The notes: generated by a model not told the origin, from the sequence alone. A stretch of DNA of 64,000 bases from Flavobacterium sp. MC2016-06 (GCF_009711165.2 NZ_WMID02000002.1:310001-374000), one strand, 5' to 3'. Counted from the first letter of the stretch, positions 44,714-54,917 are shown. Made by a program: numbers and translations.

Positions 44714-45103
44714 TTATTTGCTTGGTTTGATTAAAAATACGCTTTTGTATCGTTTTTTAATTTCAGCTAAATTTCGTTCTGCTTCTATCCTTGTTTTGAA
44801 ATTCCCTACCATTACTTTGTAGTTGGGTGTGTTGAAGATTATGGTGCTGTCAATATCCGAATACTCTCTCTTGAAGTCAGCTAAAGTCTTTTTTGCTTCG
44901 TCGCTTTTTCCGCTGAAGATTTGAATTTTGTACGTATCGTTTGTGCTTAATGTATTGTTAATTTTTCGTTTGTCATTAAGTAATTGCTCAAATTTAGGAT
45001 CTTGATTTAATGTTAAGTTTTGGTCTTGAGCATTAACGCTGCATGCTAAGGCGAACATTGATAGTGTTAAGAAAACACTTTTAGAAGGAGTTAAAATTCT
45101 CAT
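44714..45103 (-). CDS. Exported SPOR domain protein
   Basis: From the ATG at 45103-45101 the protein has 129 residues: a signal peptide (KSVFLTLSMFALACSVNAQ), a linker, and a C-terminal SPOR domain (TYKIQIFSGKSDEAKKTLADFKREYSD, then TPNYKVMVGNFKTRIEAERNLAEIKKRYKSVFLI). SPOR domains bind denuded glycan strands of septal peptidoglycan, so a periplasmic cell-wall role is likely. A -7-type box TATTTTTG lies upstream at 45129-45122. Divergent from the act operon. Confidence 0.88.
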   Translation of the reverse strand: MRILTPSKSVFLTLSMFALACSVNAQDQNLTLNQDPKFEQLLNDKRKINNTLSTNDTYKIQIFSGKSDEAKKTLADFKREYSDIDSTIIFNTPNYKVMVGNFKTRIEAERNLAEIKKRYKSVFLIKPSK

Positions 45104-45215
45104 AATGTGATGGTTTTTATGCAAAAATAGTATTTAAAGTTTGAGTGAAAAATTTTAATTTTATTTAGAATTGATATAAATTGATATAAATTGGTATTTA
45201 AGGGTATTTTAAGGT

Positions 45216-45245
45216 TTTGAGAATAGTTCATAAGTCGTATTTTTG
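45216..45245 (+). promoter_or_regulatory. Promoter of the actABCDEF-coxBA operon
   Basis: TTTG (45216-45219), 18 nt, TATTTTTG (45238-45245), about 88 nt before the first start codon. Confidence 0.65.
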
Positions 45246-45332
45246 TGCAAGTTTTAAAAGAAGGTATAGATTTTTAACTGGTTTAATACAGAAAAAATCA
45301 TACCAAAAATTAGTAGATAATTATTATACTAT

Positions 45333-46664
45333 ATGAAAAAGGTGGGTAACCATAATTCGATCTCAAGAAAATTGCTGCTTAGCTTATCGCTAACGCTGAT
45401 TTTCTCCCTAACTTCATTTGCTCAGGATCCTGCGGCTGCTCCAGCAGCTCCAGCAGCGGCTGCTCCAGCTGCGACTAAAGGTGGTGATCCAGTAAAAGGG
45501 AAAGAACTTTTTAATGCAAATTGCGCTGCATGTCACAAATTAGATGCTAAATCAACAGGTCCCGCTTTAAGAGGGGTTTCTGCAAAGCATGAAATGGCTT
45601 GGATTTACAAGTGGGTGCACAATAGCTCTGAAGTAATCAAGTCAGGCGATGCTGTTGCTGTTAAACTTTTTGAAGAAAACAACAAGTCTGTAATGACTCC
45701 TTTTCCTCAATTAGCAGAAGCTGATATTGATAATATCATCGCTTATACTTCTGAGCCGAAACCTGAAGCTCCTAAAGCTGTTGCTGGAACTTTACCAAGT
45801 GGCGATCCTCAAGAAGGCGGTGGAATTTCTAATAATATAATTTTAGGTGCTCTTGCTCTTGTAATGGCTATTTTGGTTGTTATGTTATTCATGGTGAATA
45901 AAGTATTAACTAAAGTTGCTAGTAAAAACGGTATTGAAGTTGCTCCTAAAGAAGCTCGTCTTCCTATTTGGAAAGCTTTTGCTAAAAATCAATTTCTAGT
46001 ATTAGTTACTTCTATCTTTTTGCTATTGGCAAGTGGTTATTTTGTATATGCTTTCTTGATGCAAGTAGGTGTAGATCAGAATTATGAGCCAATTCAGCCA
46101 ATTCACTATTCACATAAAATTCACGCTGGTGATAATGAGATCAATTGTAAATATTGTCACTCTGCTTCACGTGTAAGTAAAACTGCTGGTATTCCTTCGT
46201 TAAATGTTTGTATGAACTGTCATAAAAACATTTCTGAGGTTGCTGAAACAACTGCTACTCCTGAGTACAGTAAAGCATTTTACGATGCTCAAATCCAAAA
46301 ATTATACGATGCTGTTGGATGGGATAAAGCTAAACAAGCTTATACTGGAAAAACACAGCCTGTGAAATGGGTTCGTATTCATAACTTGCCTGACTTTGTT
46401 TATTTCAATCACTCTCAACACGTTTCTGTTGCAGGAATTGAATGTCAAACTTGTCACGGTCCAGTACAGGAATTTGAAATCATGAAGCAATATTCTAAAT
46501 TAACAATGGGATGGTGTATTGACTGCCATAGAAAAACTGATGTTAAGATGGAAGGAAATGCATATTATGATAAAATTCATGCTGAACTTTCTAAAAAATA
46601 CGGTGTAGACAAATTGACTGCAGCGCAAATGGGAGGTTTAGAATGCGGTAAATGCCACTATTAA
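45333..46664 (+). CDS. actA: Alternative complex III multiheme cytochrome c subunit ActA
   Basis: The 443-residue protein has a signal peptide, an Ala/Pro-rich spacer, an N-terminal monoheme domain (CAACHKLDAKSTGPALRG), two membrane helices (about 165-187 and 215-240), and a C-terminal pentaheme domain with CKYCH, CMNCH, CQTCH, CIDCH and CGKCH; six CxxCH motifs in total. The final heme motif is at the very C terminus. ActA passes electrons from the iron-sulfur subunit ActB to the monoheme subunit. The N-terminal extra cytochrome domain is an addition to the pentaheme core of ActA. First gene of the operon. Confidence 0.93.
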   Translation: MKKVGNHNSISRKLLLSLSLTLIFSLTSFAQDPAAAPAAPAAAAPAATKGGDPVKGKELFNANCAACHKLDAKSTGPALRGVSAKHEMAWIYKWVHNSSEVIKSGDAVAVKLFEENNKSVMTPFPQLAEADIDNIIAYTSEPKPEAPKAVAGTLPSGDPQEGGGISNNIILGALALVMAILVVMLFMVNKVLTKVASKNGIEVAPKEARLPIWKAFAKNQFLVLVTSIFLLLASGYFVYAFLMQVGVDQNYEPIQPIHYSHKIHAGDNEINCKYCHSASRVSKTAGIPSLNVCMNCHKNISEVAETTATPEYSKAFYDAQIQKLYDAVGWDKAKQAYTGKTQPVKWVRIHNLPDFVYFNHSQHVSVAGIECQTCHGPVQEFEIMKQYSKLTMGWCIDCHRKTDVKMEGNAYYDKIHAELSKKYGVDKLTAAQMGGLECGKCHY

Positions 46665-46696
46665 TCGAATTATTAAGATTTTAATATTTATATACA

Positions 46697-49600
46697 ATGT
46701 CATCAAACAAAAAATACTGGAAAAGTGTTGAAGAACTAGAAAATAGTTCTATTGTTGAGGCGCTTAGAAATAACGAATTTGTTGAAGAGATTCCTACAGA
46801 AGAATTCTTAGGGAATGCAGATGCTTTAGCTTCATCTGGAACTTCACGTCGTGACTTTTTAAAGTACGTAGGGTTTAGTACTGCAGCGGTAACGCTTGCT
46901 GCTTGCGAAGGTCCTGTTCACAAGTCTATCCCTTATGTGTTACAACCAGAGCAAATCATTCCTGGTGTTGCAGATTATTATGCAACAACTGTTTTTGATG
47001 GTTTTGATTTTGCTAACCTTTTGGTAAAAACTCGTGAGGGTCGTCCAATTAAAATTGAAAACAATACTATTTCTGGAGCTAAATTTTCAGCTAACGCTAG
47101 AATTCATGCATCTATCTTATCTTTATATGATAGCATGCGTTTGAAAGAACCTAAGTTAGAAGGAAAAAATAGCAGCTGGTCAGCTGTTGATTTAAAAATT
47201 AAGTCAAGTATAGCTGAAGCGAAAGCAAAAGGTGGACAAGTGGTATTGTTAACGAATACTTTAGCAAGTCCATCTACAGAAAGATTGATTGCTGAATTTA
47301 TCGCTAAAAATCCAAATGCAAAACATGTTGTTTATGATGCAGTTTCTTCATCAGAAGCATTAGATGCATTTCAAACAGTTTATGGTGAAAGAGCTTTAGT
47401 TGATTATGATTTTTCAAAAGCTTCTGTAATTGTTTCTGTTGGTGCTGATTTCTTAGGAGATTGGCAAGGTGGTGGATACGATAGCGGATATGCAAAAGGA
47501 CGTATTCCTCAAAGCGGAAAAATGTCTCGTCATTTCCAATTCGAATCAAACATGACATTATCTGGAGCTGCTGCCGATAAGCGTACTGCAATAAGTACTG
47601 CTGATCAAAAGCAAGTTCTAGTTCAAATTTATAATATTATTGCAGGTGCTTCAGTTGGAGTTTCTTTAGATCCTAACGTTAAAGCTGAAGCAGTTAAAGC
47701 TGCTCAGCAATTAAAAGCAGCTGGAACAAAAGGAGTCTTAGTATCTGGAATAGAAGATAAAAACGCTCAATTATTAGTTTTAGCTATCAACCAAATATTG
47801 GCTAGTGAAGCTTTTAGTACAGTTGGAACAAGACAAATTAGAAAAGGTTCTAATGCTGTTGTTGCTCAATTGTTAAAAGATATGAATGCAGGTAGTGTTC
47901 ATACTTTAATTATGAGTGGTGTTAATCCAGTTTATACATTAGCTGATTCAGCTTCTTTTGTATCTGGATTGAAAAAAGTAAAAACATCAGTTACTTTTTC
48001 TTTAAAAGAAGATGAAACTGCTTCAATTGTTACAATTGCTGCTCCTGCGCCTCATTATTTGGAGTCTTGGGGAGATGTTGAGATTACTAAAGGAACTTAT
48101 AGTTTGACTCAACCAACTATTCGCCCTATATTTGATACAAAACAATTTCAAGAAGTTTTATTATCAGTAAACGGAATTCCTGGGACTTTCTACGATTACC
48201 TTAAAGCTAGTTCTGCAGGTATTGTAACAGGTTCTACTTGGAACAAAGTTTTACATGATGGTGTATTTGTAATAGGTTCAAGCGCTTTAGTTGCTGGTTC
48301 TTTTGATTTTACTTCTGCTGCTAATGCAGTTTCAAAATCTAAAAAAGCAGGAGATTACGAGTTAGTATTATATACTAAAACAGGTATGGGTGATGGACAA
48401 CAGGCAAACAATCCTTGGTTACAAGAGTTTCCTGATCCGATTACAAGAGTTTCTTGGGATAACTACGTTACGGTTTCTAATGCAGATGCAAAGAAACTTG
48501 GTTTAACAAATGAAATTGTTGCAAACGGAGGTTTAAATGGTAGTTATGCTACGATTACTACAGCTGATGGTGCTAAGTTAGAAAACGTTCCGGTAATTGT
48601 TCAGCCAGGACAAGCTGTTGGTACAATTGGTTTAGCTGTTGGTTATGGTCGTAAAGCTGCTTTAAAAGAAGAAATGCAAGTAGGTATTAATGCCTATGCT
48701 TTATATAAAAACTTTAATAGTGTTCAATCTGTTTCATTAGCAAAAGCTAATGGAGTGCATGAGTTTGCTTGTGTTCAAGGACAGAAAACATTAATGGGTA
48801 GAGGAGATATTATTAAAGAAACTACTCTTAAAGTATTTAATTCTGAAGATGCTGAACATTGGAACGAACAACCAATGGTGTCTTTAGATCACCAAGAAGT
48901 TGAAGCTACAACAGTTGATTTATGGGAGTCATTTGATCGTTCTACAGGACATCACTTTAATCTTTCTATCGACTTAAACGCTTGTACTGGATGTGGAGCA
49001 TGTGTTATTGCTTGTCATGCAGAAAACAATGTACCAGTTGTAGGTAAAGCTGAAGTAAGAAGAAGTCGTGATATGCACTGGTTGCGTATTGATAGATATT
49101 ATTCTTCAGAAAGTACTTTTGCAGGTGATAACGAAAGAAAAGAGAATATTGCTGGTTTATCTAGTTCATTGTCTACATTTAACGAAATGGAAAAACCAGG
49201 AGATAATCCTCAAGTGGCTTTCCAACCAGTAATGTGTCAACACTGTAACCATGCACCATGTGAAACTGTTTGTCCTGTTGCAGCGACATCTCACGGACGT
49301 GAGGGTCAAAACCATATGGCATACAACAGATGTGTTGGTACTCGTTATTGTGCAAACAACTGTCCGTATAAAGTACGTCGTTTCAACTGGTTCTTATACA
49401 ACAAAAATAGTGAGTTTGATTATCACATGAATGATGATTTAGGTCGTATGGTATTAAACCCAGACGTAAACGTTCGTTCTCGTGGAGTTATGGAAAAATG
49501 TTCTTTCTGTATTCAAATGACTCAAGCAACAAAATTAAAAGCTAAGAACGAAGGACGTCCTGTTGCCCCTGGAGAATTCCAAACGGCATGTTCAGCAGCT

Positions 49601-49750
49601 TGTTCTTCTGGAGCAATGATTTTTGGAGATGTAAATGATAAAGAAAGTGAAGTTGCAAAACTTGCTGAAAGTGATAGAATGTATCATTTATTAGAGCACG
49701 TTGGAACAAAACCAAACGTTTTCTATCATGTTAAAGTTAGAAACGTTTAG
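46697..49750 (+). CDS. actB: Alternative complex III iron-sulfur/molybdopterin-fold subunit ActB
   Basis: The 1017-residue protein starts with a displaced twin-arginine signal (TSRRDFLKYVGFSTAAVTLAACEG at about residues 48-71, followed by a lipobox-like LAAC). The middle is a molybdopterin-oxidoreductase-like domain without an evident Mo ligand, as in other ACIII. The C-terminal part carries the ferredoxin-type clusters: CTGCGACVIAC, CQHCNHAPCETVC, CVGTRYCANNC with PYKVRRFNW, and CSFCIQMTQ with ACSAACSSGAM. It should relay electrons from menaquinol oxidation at ActC to ActA. Second gene, 32 bp after actA. Confidence 0.95.
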   Translation: MSSNKKYWKSVEELENSSIVEALRNNEFVEEIPTEEFLGNADALASSGTSRRDFLKYVGFSTAAVTLAACEGPVHKSIPYVLQPEQIIPGVADYYATTVFDGFDFANLLVKTREGRPIKIENNTISGAKFSANARIHASILSLYDSMRLKEPKLEGKNSSWSAVDLKIKSSIAEAKAKGGQVVLLTNTLASPSTERLIAEFIAKNPNAKHVVYDAVSSSEALDAFQTVYGERALVDYDFSKASVIVSVGADFLGDWQGGGYDSGYAKGRIPQSGKMSRHFQFESNMTLSGAAADKRTAISTADQKQVLVQIYNIIAGASVGVSLDPNVKAEAVKAAQQLKAAGTKGVLVSGIEDKNAQLLVLAINQILASEAFSTVGTRQIRKGSNAVVAQLLKDMNAGSVHTLIMSGVNPVYTLADSASFVSGLKKVKTSVTFSLKEDETASIVTIAAPAPHYLESWGDVEITKGTYSLTQPTIRPIFDTKQFQEVLLSVNGIPGTFYDYLKASSAGIVTGSTWNKVLHDGVFVIGSSALVAGSFDFTSAANAVSKSKKAGDYELVLYTKTGMGDGQQANNPWLQEFPDPITRVSWDNYVTVSNADAKKLGLTNEIVANGGLNGSYATITTADGAKLENVPVIVQPGQAVGTIGLAVGYGRKAALKEEMQVGINAYALYKNFNSVQSVSLAKANGVHEFACVQGQKTLMGRGDIIKETTLKVFNSEDAEHWNEQPMVSLDHQEVEATTVDLWESFDRSTGHHFNLSIDLNACTGCGACVIACHAENNVPVVGKAEVRRSRDMHWLRIDRYYSSESTFAGDNERKENIAGLSSSLSTFNEMEKPGDNPQVAFQPVMCQHCNHAPCETVCPVAATSHGREGQNHMAYNRCVGTRYCANNCPYKVRRFNWFLYNKNSEFDYHMNDDLGRMVLNPDVNVRSRGVMEKCSFCIQMTQATKLKAKNEGRPVAPGEFQTACSAACSSGAMIFGDVNDKESEVAKLAESDRMYHLLEHVGTKPNVFYHVKVRNV

Positions 49751-49788
49751 TTAAAAATAATTATTAATTAGAAACAATATAAAGGATT

Positions 49789-51192
49789 ATGTCGTCTCAT
49801 TACGAAGCACCCATTAGAAAACCTTTAGTTATAGGTGATAAATCTTATCACGATGTAACAGTAGATGTAGCTGCACCTGTTGAAGGTAAAGCAAATAAAC
49901 ATTGGTGGATTGTATTTTCAATCGCATTAACGGCCTTCCTTTGGGGATTAGGTTGTATTATTTACACTGTATCTACCGGTATCGGAACATGGGGATTAAA
50001 TAAAACAGTTGGTTGGGCTTGGGATATCACTAACTTCGTTTGGTGGGTTGGTATTGGTCACGCCGGAACATTAATTTCTGCGGTATTATTACTTTTCCGT
50101 CAACGTTGGAGAATGGCGATTAACCGTTCTGCCGAAGCTATGACTATTTTCTCAGTAGTTCAAGCAGGTTTATTTCCAATTATTCACATGGGTCGTCCAT
50201 GGTTAGCATACTGGGTTTTACCTATTCCAAATCAATTTGGATCATTATGGGTAAACTTTAACTCACCATTGCTATGGGACGTATTTGCGATCTCAACGTA
50301 TCTTTCGGTATCATTAGTTTTCTGGTGGACTGGTTTATTACCTGACTTTGCAATGTTACGTGATAGAGCGATAACACCTTTTCATAAAAGAGTATATTCT
50401 ATCCTAAGTTTTGGATGGAGTGGTAGAGCAAAAGACTGGCAGCGTTTTGAAGAAGTATCTTTGGTACTTGCAGGTTTAGCTACACCACTTGTACTTTCTG
50501 TACACACAATTGTATCGATGGACTTTGCTACTTCTGTAATTCCAGGATGGCATACAACTATCTTTCCTCCATACTTCGTTGCTGGAGCAGTATTCTCAGG
50601 ATTTGCAATGGTAAACACGTTGTTGATTATTATGAGAAAAGTTTCTAACTTAGAAGCTTATATTACACTTCAACATATCGAATTAATGAATATTGTAATC
50701 ATGATTACAGGTTCTATTGTTGGGGTTGCTTACATCACTGAGTTATTTGTAGCTTGGTATTCAGGTGTAGAATATGAGCAATATGCATTCTTAAACAGAG
50801 CTACTGGACCTTACTGGTGGGCATATTGGTCAATGATGACTTGTAACGTTTTCTCTCCACAATTTATGTGGTTTAAAAAATTAAGAACAAGTATCATGTT
50901 TTCATTTATTATTTCGATTGTTGTAAACATCGGAATGTGGTTTGAAAGATTCGTAATTATTGTTACTTCTTTACATAGAGATTACCTTCCATCTTCTTGG
51001 ACAATGTTTTCACCAACATTTGTTGATATTGGAATTTTCATCGGAACGATCGGTTTCTTCTTCGTATTGTTTTTACTTTACTCAAGAACATTCCCAGTAA
51101 TTGCTCAGGCAGAGGTGAAAACAATTTTGAAAGGAACAGGAGATAATTACATTAGAGAAAGAGCAGCAAATAAAGATTCACATCATGAGTAA
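49789..51192 (+). CDS. actC: Alternative complex III membrane subunit ActC (NrfD/PsrC-like)
   Basis: The 467-residue protein has about 10 membrane helices in the NrfD arrangement (WWIVFSIALTAFLWGLGCIIYTVSTGIGTWG, then FVWWVGIGHAGTLISAVLLLFRQRWR). The family block GVAYITELFVAWYSGVEYEQ and the conserved H/W residues line the quinol site. ActC oxidises menaquinol and is thought to couple to proton movement. It overlaps actD by 8 bp, so the genes are translated together. Confidence 0.95.
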   Translation: MSSHYEAPIRKPLVIGDKSYHDVTVDVAAPVEGKANKHWWIVFSIALTAFLWGLGCIIYTVSTGIGTWGLNKTVGWAWDITNFVWWVGIGHAGTLISAVLLLFRQRWRMAINRSAEAMTIFSVVQAGLFPIIHMGRPWLAYWVLPIPNQFGSLWVNFNSPLLWDVFAISTYLSVSLVFWWTGLLPDFAMLRDRAITPFHKRVYSILSFGWSGRAKDWQRFEEVSLVLAGLATPLVLSVHTIVSMDFATSVIPGWHTTIFPPYFVAGAVFSGFAMVNTLLIIMRKVSNLEAYITLQHIELMNIVIMITGSIVGVAYITELFVAWYSGVEYEQYAFLNRATGPYWWAYWSMMTCNVFSPQFMWFKKLRTSIMFSFIISIVVNIGMWFERFVIIVTSLHRDYLPSSWTMFSPTFVDIGIFIGTIGFFFVLFLLYSRTFPVIAQAEVKTILKGTGDNYIRERAANKDSHHE

Positions 51193-51709
51193 TAAAGTAA
51201 TATACGCCATTTATAATGACGATGATATTTTGATGGATGCAGTTAAGAAAACTAGAGCTGCACATCATCATATTGAAGAAGTTTTTACTCCATTCCCAGT
51301 TCACGGATTGGATAAAGCTATGGGATTAGCACCAACTAGATTAGCAATTTGCGCTTTTTTATATGGATGTGTTGGTATCTCTGTTGCAACAACAATGATG
51401 AGTTATATTATGATTCATGATTGGCCACAGGATATTGGTGGAAAACCAAGTTTCAGTTTCATTCAGAATATGCCGGCTTTTGTGCCGATTATGTTTGAAA
51501 TGACTGTATTTTTTGCAGCTCACTTAATGGTAATCACTTTTTATATGAGAAGTAGATTATGGCCATTTAAAGAAGCTGAAAATCCTGATGTAAGAACAAC
51601 AGATGACCACTTTTTAATGGAGGTTGCTGTAAACGATAACGAAGCAGAACTTGTTTCTTTCTTCGAAGGTACGGGAGCAGTTGAAGTTAAAGTAATTGAA
51701 AAGAATTAA
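51185..51709 (+). CDS. actD: Alternative complex III subunit ActD (DUF3341)
   Basis: The 174-residue protein has the DUF3341 layout: a cytosolic N-terminal domain (YAIYNDDDILMDAVKKTRAAHHHIEEVFTPFPVHGLDKAMGLAPTRLA) and two membrane helices (ICAFLYGCVGISVATTMMSYIM and VPIMFEMTVFFAAHLMVITFYM). It stabilises ActC in the membrane module. The overlap with actC (8 bp) and the gap of 8 bp to actE mark a tight operon. Confidence 0.95.
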   Translation: MSNKVIYAIYNDDDILMDAVKKTRAAHHHIEEVFTPFPVHGLDKAMGLAPTRLAICAFLYGCVGISVATTMMSYIMIHDWPQDIGGKPSFSFIQNMPAFVPIMFEMTVFFAAHLMVITFYMRSRLWPFKEAENPDVRTTDDHFLMEVAVNDNEAELVSFFEGTGAVEVKVIEKN

Positions 51710-51717
51710 TTGTAGCT

Positions 51718-52263
51718 ATGAAAAGGATATATAAAATAACACTTTTAGTTGGTATAACTATTTTAGTTTCATCTTGCCACAATAATTCGGCACCAAACTA
51801 TCAGTATTTTCCAAATATGTATGAATCGGTAAGTTATGAACCTTACTCAGAGGCAAAAATATTTAAAGGAGGAAAAGAAGGACAGCTTCCTGTTGCAGGA
51901 ACTATTAATAGAGGTTTTGAGCCTTATGAGTATGAAAATACAACTGCTGGTTATGAATTAGCGAAAGCAAATTCAAAATCACCTTTGGATTCTATCGAAA
52001 GAAATTCAGGAAAAGGAAAAGAACTTTTCGAAATTTATTGTATCAGTTGCCATGGTGCAGCTGGAAACGGTAAAGGTAAATTGGTTGAAAGAGAAAAATT
52101 TCTTGGAGTACCTAGCTACAAAGACAGAAATATCACTGAAGGAAGTGTCTTTCATGTTGAGACTTATGGTTTAAATGCAATGGGTTCGCACGCAAATCAA
52201 TTAAGTGCTCACGAACGTTGGTTAGTTGCTGACTATGTTCTGAAACTAAAAAGCCAATTATAA
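51718..52263 (+). CDS. actE: Alternative complex III monoheme cytochrome c lipoprotein ActE
   Basis: The 181-residue protein has a lipoprotein signal (KITLLVGITILVSSC, lipidated Cys at about 20) and one heme site CISCHGAAGNGKG with a distal Met candidate in the C-terminal helix region (GLNAMGSH). ActE is the exit cytochrome that hands electrons to the oxidase. It lies between actD and actF, as in other Bacteroidetes. Confidence 0.94.
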   Translation: MKRIYKITLLVGITILVSSCHNNSAPNYQYFPNMYESVSYEPYSEAKIFKGGKEGQLPVAGTINRGFEPYEYENTTAGYELAKANSKSPLDSIERNSGKGKELFEIYCISCHGAAGNGKGKLVEREKFLGVPSYKDRNITEGSVFHVETYGLNAMGSHANQLSAHERWLVADYVLKLKSQL

Positions 52264-52291
52264 TTGTTGAACAAAACTGATCGTAATAGAT

Positions 52292-53680
52292 ATGTATACA
52301 TTTTCAAGTAAATTAAAAACTTTTTCTATCATCCTAATGGCCGTTGGTTTATTAGGGATTGGGTATGGTTTTTTAAGTGCACCTAAAGATATTCAAGAAG
52401 TTGAAAAAATACTAGCTGCAGATGACGCTCATGGATCTCATGACGCAGCGCATGGAGAAGCTGCTGAAGCTACTCATGAAACAGCAGGACACAATGAAGC
52501 TGCTCATGAATCACACGAAGGTGGGGAGCATGCTAAAGCTGGTGTTGCTAATGAGAAAGAAAAACATTTAGAGCATGCATTGCACCAATTGCAAAATAAG
52601 CCTTGGTCTGCATTATATGTTGCTTGTATTTTCTTCTTACTGCTTTCTATGGGAGTTTTAGCATTTTATGCTATTCAACAAGTGGCTCAGGCTGGTTGGT
52701 CTCCTGTTTTGTTTAGAGTTATGCAAGGAATAACAGCATATTTGCCTGTTGGTTCTGTTGTTTTCTTTATAATTTTGATTTTATGCGGACTTCATTTTAA
52801 TCACATTTTTGTATGGTTAGGAGAAGGGGTTTCGGATCCTAAAAGTGCAAATTATGACGCTATTATAGCTGGTAAATCTGGTTATTTAAACTTTCCTTTC
52901 TGGATCGCGAGAGCTGCAGTATTTTTATTAGGGTGGAACTTATACCGTCATTATTCTAGAAAAAATTGTTTAGCTCAAGACGAAGCTAATGATGATTTAA
53001 ACTACAAAAAGAATTTCAAACAATCTGCTGGATTTTTAGTATTCTTTATCGTATCTGAATCAATTATGTCTTGGGATTGGATTATGTCATTTGATCCACA
53101 CTGGTTTAGTACATTATTCGGATGGTATGTATTTGCTTCATTCTTTGTAAGCGGTATTACTACAATTGCTTTGGTTACGATCTACTTAAAATCTAAAGGA
53201 TATTTAGAGTTTGTAAATACAAGTCACATTCACGATTTAGCTAAGTTTATGTTTGGTATTAGTGTTTTCTGGACATATTTATGGTTCTCTCAATTTATGT
53301 TGATTTGGTACGCTAATATTCCTGAAGAGGTAACTTATTTTGTAACAAGAATTCAATTATACAACCTTCCTTTCTTTGGAGCGGTAGTTATGAACTTTGT
53401 TTTCCCATTATTAATATTAATTAATACTGATTTCAAACGTCTTAGCTGGGTTATTGTAATGGCTGGTACTGTAATTTTATTAGGTCACTATATTGACTTC
53501 TTTAATATGATTATGCCAGGCACGGTTGGAGATAAATGGTTTATTGGAATTCCAGAAATTGCATCTATTCTTTTCTTCTTTGGTTTGTTTATTTTTGTTG
53601 TATTTACTGCATTAACTAAATCTCCTCTGTTAGCAAAAAGAAATCCTTTCATAGAAGAAAGTAAACATTTTCATTATTAA
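52292..53680 (+). CDS. actF: Alternative complex III membrane subunit ActF
   Basis: The 462-residue protein repeats the NrfD-like membrane fold of ActC (about 10 helices). After the first helix (res. 8-27) it carries a His-rich loop of about 60 residues with many Ala-His, Glu-His pairs (AHGSHDAAHGEAAEATHETA...), then the membrane core (SWDWIMSFDPHWFSTLFGWYVFASFF). The His-rich insert could bind metal ions but this is inference. ActF faces ActC in the complex and probably shares in the proton route. Confidence 0.94.
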   Translation: MYTFSSKLKTFSIILMAVGLLGIGYGFLSAPKDIQEVEKILAADDAHGSHDAAHGEAAEATHETAGHNEAAHESHEGGEHAKAGVANEKEKHLEHALHQLQNKPWSALYVACIFFLLLSMGVLAFYAIQQVAQAGWSPVLFRVMQGITAYLPVGSVVFFIILILCGLHFNHIFVWLGEGVSDPKSANYDAIIAGKSGYLNFPFWIARAAVFLLGWNLYRHYSRKNCLAQDEANDDLNYKKNFKQSAGFLVFFIVSESIMSWDWIMSFDPHWFSTLFGWYVFASFFVSGITTIALVTIYLKSKGYLEFVNTSHIHDLAKFMFGISVFWTYLWFSQFMLIWYANIPEEVTYFVTRIQLYNLPFFGAVVMNFVFPLLILINTDFKRLSWVIVMAGTVILLGHYIDFFNMIMPGTVGDKWFIGIPEIASILFFFGLFIFVVFTALTKSPLLAKRNPFIEESKHFHY

Positions 53681-53699
53681 TATTTAAAGAAATAAACAG

Positions 53700-54887
53700 A
53701 TGACAAGTTTGTTGGTAATTATAGTTGTAGTTTTATTAGCAGTTGCATTGTGGCAATTGACCAAGATATTTGATCTTACTCAAGTAGGAACAAATACGGA
53801 CGATTCTCAAGTTGCATCAGATAATGATAATAATATTCAAGGATATATTATGTTTGCTTTCTTAGCTTTCATTTATATATTTACGATTTATGGTTTACTA
53901 AAATGGGGGCATTTAGCACTTCATACCCCTGCTTCTGAGCATGGTGTTTTAGTAGATAGTTTAATGAATATTACTTGGGTTTTAATTTTTGTGGTTCAAG
54001 CTATTACGCAAGGTTTATTATATTGGTTCTCTTTTAAAAACAGAGGTCATAAAGATAGAAAAGCATTATTCTTTGCTGATAGTAACAAATTAGAAGCAAT
54101 CTGGAGTATTATTCCATCTGTAGTTTTGGCTTGTTTAATTCTTTACGGATTATATGCTTGGAATAACATTATGTTTGTTGATAAAGATGAAGATGTAATT
54201 GAAATTGAATTATATGCTCAACAATTTAAATGGACTGCTAGATATTCTGGACAAGACAATGTTTTAGGGAAAGCTAACGTACGTTTAATCGAAGGTATTA
54301 ATACTTTAGGAGTTGATATGTCTGATCCTAATGCACAAGATGATATTGTGGTTAGTGAGTTACACATCCCAAAAGGAAAAAAGATACATTTTAAAATGCG
54401 TTCTCAAGATGTTCTGCATTCAGCTTATATGCCTCACTTCAGAGCACAGATGAACTGTGTTCCAGGTATGGTTACTGAGTTTGCTTTTGTACCAACTTAT
54501 ACAACTGCAGAATATAGAGAGTTACCTTTTATGATTGAAAAAGTGGCTAACATTAATAAGCTTAGAGCTGAAAAAAGTGTTGAACTAGTTGCAAAAGGTG
54601 GTACTGCTTTAGATCCTTATACATTTGATTATTTATTATTATGTAATAAAATTTGTGGAGCTTCTCACTACAACATGCAAATGAAAGTTGTTGTTGATAC
54701 TCCAGAAGATTATAAAAAATGGTTAAGTGAGAAAACAACTTTAGCTCAAGATATTAAAGCTGCAGCTGCTGCTGAGAAACCAGCCGAAGAAGCTAAAGCT
54801 ACTACTAACGACAGTACTGTGAAAGATACAGTAAAAGCGGTTATCGATACTGTTAAAGCTGTTGTAGCGAAAGTTGCATTGAAATAA
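53700..54887 (+). CDS. coxB: Cytochrome c oxidase subunit II
   Basis: The 395-residue protein begins with a hydrophobic helix (LLVIIVVVLLAVALWQL) and three more helices, followed by the CuA domain: SELHIPKGKKIHFKMRSQDVLHSAYMPHFRAQMNCVPGM and the binuclear Cu motif CNKICGASHYNM (Cys-x3-Cys, His, Met). No heme c domain is fused, so electrons probably come from ActE. The C terminus is an Ala/Lys/Asp-rich tail. The subunit is longer than the usual ~280 residues by the N-terminal helix extension and the tail. Confidence 0.95.
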   Translation: MTSLLVIIVVVLLAVALWQLTKIFDLTQVGTNTDDSQVASDNDNNIQGYIMFAFLAFIYIFTIYGLLKWGHLALHTPASEHGVLVDSLMNITWVLIFVVQAITQGLLYWFSFKNRGHKDRKALFFADSNKLEAIWSIIPSVVLACLILYGLYAWNNIMFVDKDEDVIEIELYAQQFKWTARYSGQDNVLGKANVRLIEGINTLGVDMSDPNAQDDIVVSELHIPKGKKIHFKMRSQDVLHSAYMPHFRAQMNCVPGMVTEFAFVPTYTTAEYRELPFMIEKVANINKLRAEKSVELVAKGGTALDPYTFDYLLLCNKICGASHYNMQMKVVVDTPEDYKKWLSEKTTLAQDIKAAAAAEKPAEEAKATTNDSTVKDTVKAVIDTVKAVVAKVALK

Positions 54888-54917
54888 TATTATTAAGAAA
54901 ATTTAAAGTACACATAT

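Noticed and set aside
47304..47591. 95-codon open frame antisense to actB
   Set aside because: Shadow of a well-supported gene; Gln/His/Leu-rich composition is typical for antisense reading of this coding sequence.
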